Part shown: positions 21,825 to 25,365 of the stretch, piece after piece
How the letters are laid out: the number at the start of each line of letters is the position of its first letter
Numbering within the stretch: the first letter of the stretch is position 1
Virus record (IMG/VR): IMGVR_UViG_3300030104_003565
Coordinates: 1-25,365 of that record
DNA from: a virus
Strand: one strand, 5' to 3'
DNA: 25,365 bases
The notes under the pieces: generated by a model
Database searches by the model: none
Told to the model about the DNA's origin: nothing
What the model saw: the letters and a program-made list of their open reading frames with translations, nothing else
Position numbers and translations under genes: made by a program

Positions 21825-22995
21825 CCTCTCCAATTTTATCTATTGTTGTCATATTCATTTGCATGAAATGTTTGTCACCACCTTCAATAGAGTTCATGTT
21901 TTCTTTTTGTCTAACTTCATTTATTGACATATAGCCATTAGTGATTGCTGTTTTATATGCCTCAGTTCTTGATTTTACATCACCCCTCAACAATCCATTT
22001 ACATTAAATTCAACAAATGTTTTTCCTAACTCATTTGTTCTAAATAATTTAAGATTCATTTCCTCTTCTATTCTTGTTATGTAAGGCATTAAAGTGTAAG
22101 TAACAAATTCTTGTGATTGCATTTCAATATTATTAAAACTTGATTTGCTTAAATCTTTTAATAAATGTGGTGGCACATTAAAAATTCTTGCAACCTCTTC
22201 AATGCTAAATTGTCTAGAACTTAAAAACTGAGCTTGTTCTGGACTTATTGAAATAGGTTTAAAAGACAAACCCTCTTCTAATACAATAGTTGAATTACTA
22301 TTTTTTAAATTCCCATAGTTATTATTGAAGCTGGTTTTTAATCTTTGTAATGCTGTGTCACTTAATGCTCTATCAGTTTGTAAAATAGAACTTGGCTTTG
22401 CTCCATTAGAAAAGAATGTTGAGCCAAATTCTTCTAAGCTCTCTGACCATTTTAGAGCTTTTGCACATTGGTCAATGGGACTGAGACCTGTCACGCCATC
22501 GTCTGTGATTGTTTTTATGTGCAGCATGTCAGCTGAATCTAAAACTCTACCATCATTAACTTGATAAAAAAGCTCATTATTATTTACAACAACTGTAACT
22601 TTTTCTGGGTCAATACATAATAATTGGACTGGTGTTCCAGAATTATTTCTAACTATTTGAGCATATCCATTTCCATCAGTACAAATACTTAGCATGATAA
22701 ACTCAAAAAATGTTATTTTATTTTGATAATAATTAGGTTTATATTTTATCAATTTATAGATAGGACTTTTTGTGTCCTCTAATTTATCACCATTGTTACG
22801 TTTTGTGTAAACTGAAATTGGTAGTGAACTAACTGATTCTGACAATAATCTTATTGCACACCAAACCGCAGTAAGTGTTAGGGCTTTGTCAGTGTCAAAT
22901 GAATTTACTTGAGGGAATATTGAATTAAAAGATAAGTTTCTTTTTTCTGTTTTTTTTGGTGTGAATACGTTAGTTATTCGTTCTAGTAAAGTCAA
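21814..22995 (-). CDS. Portal protein, HK97 family
   Basis: This encodes 393 aa. TAVWCAIRLLSESVSSLPIS, VYTKRN, ICTDGNGYAQIVRN, MLHIKTITDDGVTGLSPIDQ, KPSSILQTD and FSIEEVARIFNVPPHLLKDL are classic HK97-type portal motifs. It forms the dodecameric ring for DNA entry. The only plausible start is TTG at 22995: an in-frame TAG lies ten codons upstream and no ATG occurs near the N-terminus. A hairpin (GTGAAA/TTTCAC) sits just upstream of that TTG, so initiation may be controlled. The stop overlaps the protease start. Confidence 0.93.
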   Translation of the reverse strand: MTLLERITNVFTPKKTEKRNLSFNSIFPQVNSFDTDKALTLTAVWCAIRLLSESVSSLPISVYTKRNNGDKLEDTKSPIYKLIKYKPNYYQNKITFFEFIMLSICTDGNGYAQIVRNNSGTPVQLLCIDPEKVTVVVNNNELFYQVNDGRVLDSADMLHIKTITDDGVTGLSPIDQCAKALKWSESLEEFGSTFFSNGAKPSSILQTDRALSDTALQRLKTSFNNNYGNLKNSNSTIVLEEGLSFKPISISPEQAQFLSSRQFSIEEVARIFNVPPHLLKDLSKSSFNNIEMQSQEFVTYTLMPYITRIEEEMNLKLFRTNELGKTFVEFNVNGLLRGDVKSRTEAYKTAITNGYMSINEVRQKENMNSIEGGDKHFMQMNMTTIDKIGEDAS

Positions 22996-23073
22996 TGTGA
23001 AATAATTATTTTCACAATAATACTACACAATTCTATTTTAAAAATATAAAATAGTATTTATTTTTTAACATTT
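22996..23073 (-). promoter_or_regulatory. Short gap between terminase and portal genes with hairpin
   Basis: This 78-nt AT-rich gap carries an inverted repeat: on the minus strand GTGAAA (23014-23009) pairs with TTTCAC (23001-22996) across 7-8 nt, ending at the TTG start of the portal gene. Upstream is ATGTTAAAAAATAAATACT (23072-23054), close to the motif before the left operon. A promoter or translational control element is possible. Confidence 0.35.
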
Positions 23074-24618
23074 TTATAATACCAAAACATCTCTTTCATC
23101 ATATATGCTATCACCACTCTCAGTTGTTAAATAACTACCTAATGCCATAATCAATGCAACTACTGGGTCAACCTTCTCTTTTGCCCTATTTTTTGCAACC
23201 TTAATATTCCCAGCTCCATCCTCTTGAAGTGCAACATTACTCATACACCAATTCATGCATGGGTTATTATTATGAATAATATTTTTAGCAAGTATCTCAG
23301 CCTCGAGAGTTTTCGTTGGCATGCTCATGCTAACAAATCCTTGACCGAAAGGGTCAAGATTGCAACCATCATTTTGTAAATCAACAATTAACTGGCTAGC
23401 CCCCCATCTATCATAACACACTGATTGAATCCTATATTTTTTTGAAAGCTCATTTATCTTTGCTCTTATAAAATTATAATCAGCAACATTGCCAGGTGTT
23501 GCAAAAATATGACCATTTTTCAACCAAGTAACATAGTCAACACCATCTCTTTCACTTCTTTTCTTTGCGTTTTCTTCTGGAATAAATATATAAGGAATAA
23601 AAACAAACTTGCCATCTACGTTAAATAATAAAACAAATGCGGTCAAATCTCTAGTAGATGCTAAGTCAAGACCGCCCCAACATTCTTTTCCTTCTAAAAT
23701 ACTATAATCAAATTCTTGATGACATGCATTCCATTCACCAGATGTGAGCCAGGCACTTTGTGAATCGGTCCATTGATTTAACATTAATCGCCTAAATGTA
23801 TTTTGATATGATGGAACATCAATTGCCCTTTGACTTTCCCTTTGCATATATTCTTTTTTCAAACTTATACCATAATTTGGATTTGCTTTTTTCCATGTTG
23901 TTTCCAAAGTTATATCGTCATCAGCATCAGCTTCATATATAACAGAATAAAAACTTTCATCTTTTATAGTTCCTTCTTTTACTTTTTTTGCATAAGAATA
24001 TAATTCATAACAAATTGTTTGTTTATCATAACCAGCTGTTGTTATCGCAATTATCAATGGCTGACGTCTAGCACCAGTTGATGTCAAAAGTGTGTCCCAT
24101 AAATCCCTAGATTTAGCGGTGTGAACTTCGTCATATATGACGCAATTAGCTGAGAATCCATGTTTAGTATTTGCATCTGCACTTATAGCTTGAAAAAAAT
24201 TTCCTTTTGATTCATTAACAATTGAGTTCCTATATACTTTGCCTCTATCAGATAATTCTTTGTTTTGTAAAACCATACTCTTTGCAATAGAAAATAAAAT
24301 CCCACTTTGATTTCTGTCAGATGCTGCACAGTATATCTCAGAGCCTCTTTCAGAGTCCATGTAAAGCATTAGAAGGGCTATTGAACTTGCTAACGTGGTC
24401 TTTCCATTTTTTCTTCCAAGCTGTATAAAAACTGTCCTAAACTTTCTAAGATTTGTTTCTTTATTTTTCCAGCCAAATATATCACCAACAATTTTACTTT
24501 GCCATTTTTCAAGTTTTAAAGGCTCACCAGCTTTTTCTCCTTTTGTATGGGTGCAAAAAGTTTCAATAAAACCAATGGCTTTTTCTGCGGCTATTTTATC
24601 AAAGTAATATTTACTCAA
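23074..24618 (-). CDS. Terminase large subunit
   Basis: This encodes 514 aa. The N-terminal ATPase has Walker A GRKNGKTT (68-75) and Walker B VIYDE (160-164) followed by HTA. The nuclease domain has GLDLASTRD (Asp318, Asp324), CYDRWGA (Asp403) and KVDPVVALIMALG (Asp484), the acidic residues of an RNase H-like fold. It packages DNA into the prohead and cuts it, together with the small subunit. The start is TTG at 24618, overlapping the small terminase stop by 8 nt. No ATG lies upstream in frame before the conserved YYFDKIAAEKAIGFIETF region, so TTG is accepted. Family is Terminase_1-like. Confidence 0.95.
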   Translation of the reverse strand: MSKYYFDKIAAEKAIGFIETFCTHTKGEKAGEPLKLEKWQSKIVGDIFGWKNKETNLRKFRTVFIQLGRKNGKTTLASSIALLMLYMDSERGSEIYCAASDRNQSGILFSIAKSMVLQNKELSDRGKVYRNSIVNESKGNFFQAISADANTKHGFSANCVIYDEVHTAKSRDLWDTLLTSTGARRQPLIIAITTAGYDKQTICYELYSYAKKVKEGTIKDESFYSVIYEADADDDITLETTWKKANPNYGISLKKEYMQRESQRAIDVPSYQNTFRRLMLNQWTDSQSAWLTSGEWNACHQEFDYSILEGKECWGGLDLASTRDLTAFVLLFNVDGKFVFIPYIFIPEENAKKRSERDGVDYVTWLKNGHIFATPGNVADYNFIRAKINELSKKYRIQSVCYDRWGASQLIVDLQNDGCNLDPFGQGFVSMSMPTKTLEAEILAKNIIHNNNPCMNWCMSNVALQEDGAGNIKVAKNRAKEKVDPVVALIMALGSYLTTESGDSIYDERDVLVL

Positions 24619-25087
24619 AGTAATTATTTATTTGGGTGTTATTATTTGTGACTGGTGCTGATATGTTAGCTCTGGCAACTGGTGTCAAACCAAATTGTGT
24701 TGCTAATTTTAATGCATTTGCCAAAGCATCATTTTTCATTTTTACAAATGGCTTTGCTTGAGTTCTAATTATATCACCATTAGTGTTTTTAAAAACATCT
24801 ACTCTTCCATTTTCTCTAAGCTCTTTTTCGCATTCAATATATAAAGCCATTTCATTACAATAACTTTCTATTAATCTTAAATCAATATTGTGCAACATTT
24901 TTAAATTAAACAACTGACTTGTTACCTTATACCATTCTTGAACTCCTATTTCAGATAATAATTCTGGAGGCTCTGGCAATTGTAAAACTAAATCAACTGT
25001 CATTTCATTTTCAACTAATCTATCAGCTCGAGCTGTGCCTTGCATTTCTTTTAAAACAGTAGGTGTTTTTTTTCTGCCTTTGCCCAT
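24611..25087 (-). CDS. Terminase small subunit, P27 family
   Basis: This encodes 158 aa. MGKGRKKTPTVLKEMQGTAR is the family's usual N-terminus (G.g.kPt.lk.l.Gt...r), followed by PEPPELLSEIGVQEWYKVTS, a helical oligomerisation core (LIESYCNEMALYIECEKELR) and KNDALANALKLATQFGLTPV with ARA. The Asn-rich C-terminus (APVTNNNTQINNYFE) probably contacts the large subunit. It recognises the packaging site. It begins at a TAATG junction with the zinc-ribbon gene and overlaps the large subunit start. Confidence 0.92.
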   Translation of the reverse strand: MGKGRKKTPTVLKEMQGTARADRLVENEMTVDLVLQLPEPPELLSEIGVQEWYKVTSQLFNLKMLHNIDLRLIESYCNEMALYIECEKELRENGRVDVFKNTNGDIIRTQAKPFVKMKNDALANALKLATQFGLTPVARANISAPVTNNNTQINNYFE

Positions 25088-25278
25088 TATTTTTTGTTTA
25101 ATGTTGGCTCAGTACGAATCAGATTTGGAATGCCAAATTCTTTCTGGACTTCAACCATATAATCTAAACACTTAGGACATTCTGAATTTCTAGTAACAAC
25201 TTTAGAATTTTTAATTTCTAAAATTGCTCTCTGTAATTTTTTTTCTGTTTTACATTTTTTACAATGAAATATAAACAT
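25087..25278 (-). CDS. Small zinc-ribbon protein
   Basis: This encodes 63 aa with two cysteine pairs, CKKC (6-9) and CPKC (34-37), spaced for binding one zinc ion in a zinc-ribbon. The rest is polar (EVQKEFGIPNLIRTEPTLNK). It precedes the terminase genes, a usual site for small phage proteins of this type (sometimes HNH endonucleases, but here no HNH motif is present). It may bind DNA near the packaging site; its function is not known. The ATG follows an A-rich leader. Confidence 0.75.
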   Translation of the reverse strand: MFIFHCKKCKTEKKLQRAILEIKNSKVVTRNSECPKCLDYMVEVQKEFGIPNLIRTEPTLNKK

Positions 25279-25315
25279 AGTTTTTTGGTTTTAGTTTGAA
25301 CTTAAACTGACACTG

Positions 25316-25342
25316 AAAACATATCGATACCTAAACACTCAA
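25316..25342 (-). promoter_or_regulatory. Possible promoter of the packaging and head genes
   Basis: On the minus strand TTG (25342-25340), 16 nt, then TATGTTTT (25323-25316) resembles the Bacteroidota promoter TTG-N17-TAnnTTTG, with one mismatch in the last base. It lies about 40 nt upstream of the zinc-ribbon gene. The region right of it runs off the window, so other promoters cannot be excluded. Confidence 0.35.
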
Positions 25343-25365
25343 TTTTGACATTGAACGTGTTTGTA

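Noticed and set aside
1-25365. tRNA genes, CRISPR arrays, insertion sequences, integrase or attachment sites
   Set aside because: None was seen by eye on either strand. Without an integrase in view the lifestyle (lytic or temperate) cannot be told from this window.

Overview
The window is a contiguous stretch of a tailed double-stranded DNA phage (or prophage) with siphovirus-type genes. Every convincing gene lies on the minus strand, so the biological order runs from high to low coordinates. The DNA is very AT-rich. Start codons are preceded by A/T-rich leaders (repeated AAATAAATAAA- or AAAACAAAAA-type sequence) and I saw no Shine-Dalgarno-like leader before the starts I inspected. That leader style, and the resemblance of many proteins to those of flavobacterial and marine phages, suggest a phage of a Bacteroidota host, probably marine. 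The host is an inference.

Structural module, 25278 down to 6352: zinc-ribbon protein, P27-type small terminase, large terminase, portal, a prohead protease fused to a long N-terminal extension, HK97-type major capsid protein, gp6-like connector, head closure protein, gp10-like protein, DUF3168 tail terminator, a 56-aa protein, tail tube protein, tail assembly chaperones G and G-T (joined by a -1 frameshift at an A AAA AAG site), tape measure protein, a 2130-aa baseplate/fibre protein and a DUF7936-like protein. Lysis module, 6355 down to 5151: a 53-aa membrane protein, a three-segment-type holin, two small basic proteins and an M15 peptidase, nearly all with overlapping start and stop codons.

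To the left is a metallophosphoesterase with an N-terminal DNA-binding-like region (4952-3726), closed by a good intrinsic terminator. After it comes a leftward operon of small genes (3516 to 24) that looks like replication control: a stand-alone DnaA domain IV-like protein, two helix-turn-helix proteins, a protein that may be linked to recombination, and several unknowns.

The most striking item is a complete type I hammerhead ribozyme at 3250-3202 (minus strand), between the first two genes of the left operon. All core nucleotides, three stems and the cleavage site can be read directly. It should cut the polycistronic mRNA between an 81-aa gene and a 61-aa gene, leaving the second gene with a 5' leader very like that of the first. 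Second, two intergenic regions almost 14 kb apart (4960-5110 and 18739-18890) are diverged copies of one ~150-bp element with collinear landmarks and helically phased short repeats. Such an element could be a shared promoter/operator or a non-coding RNA.
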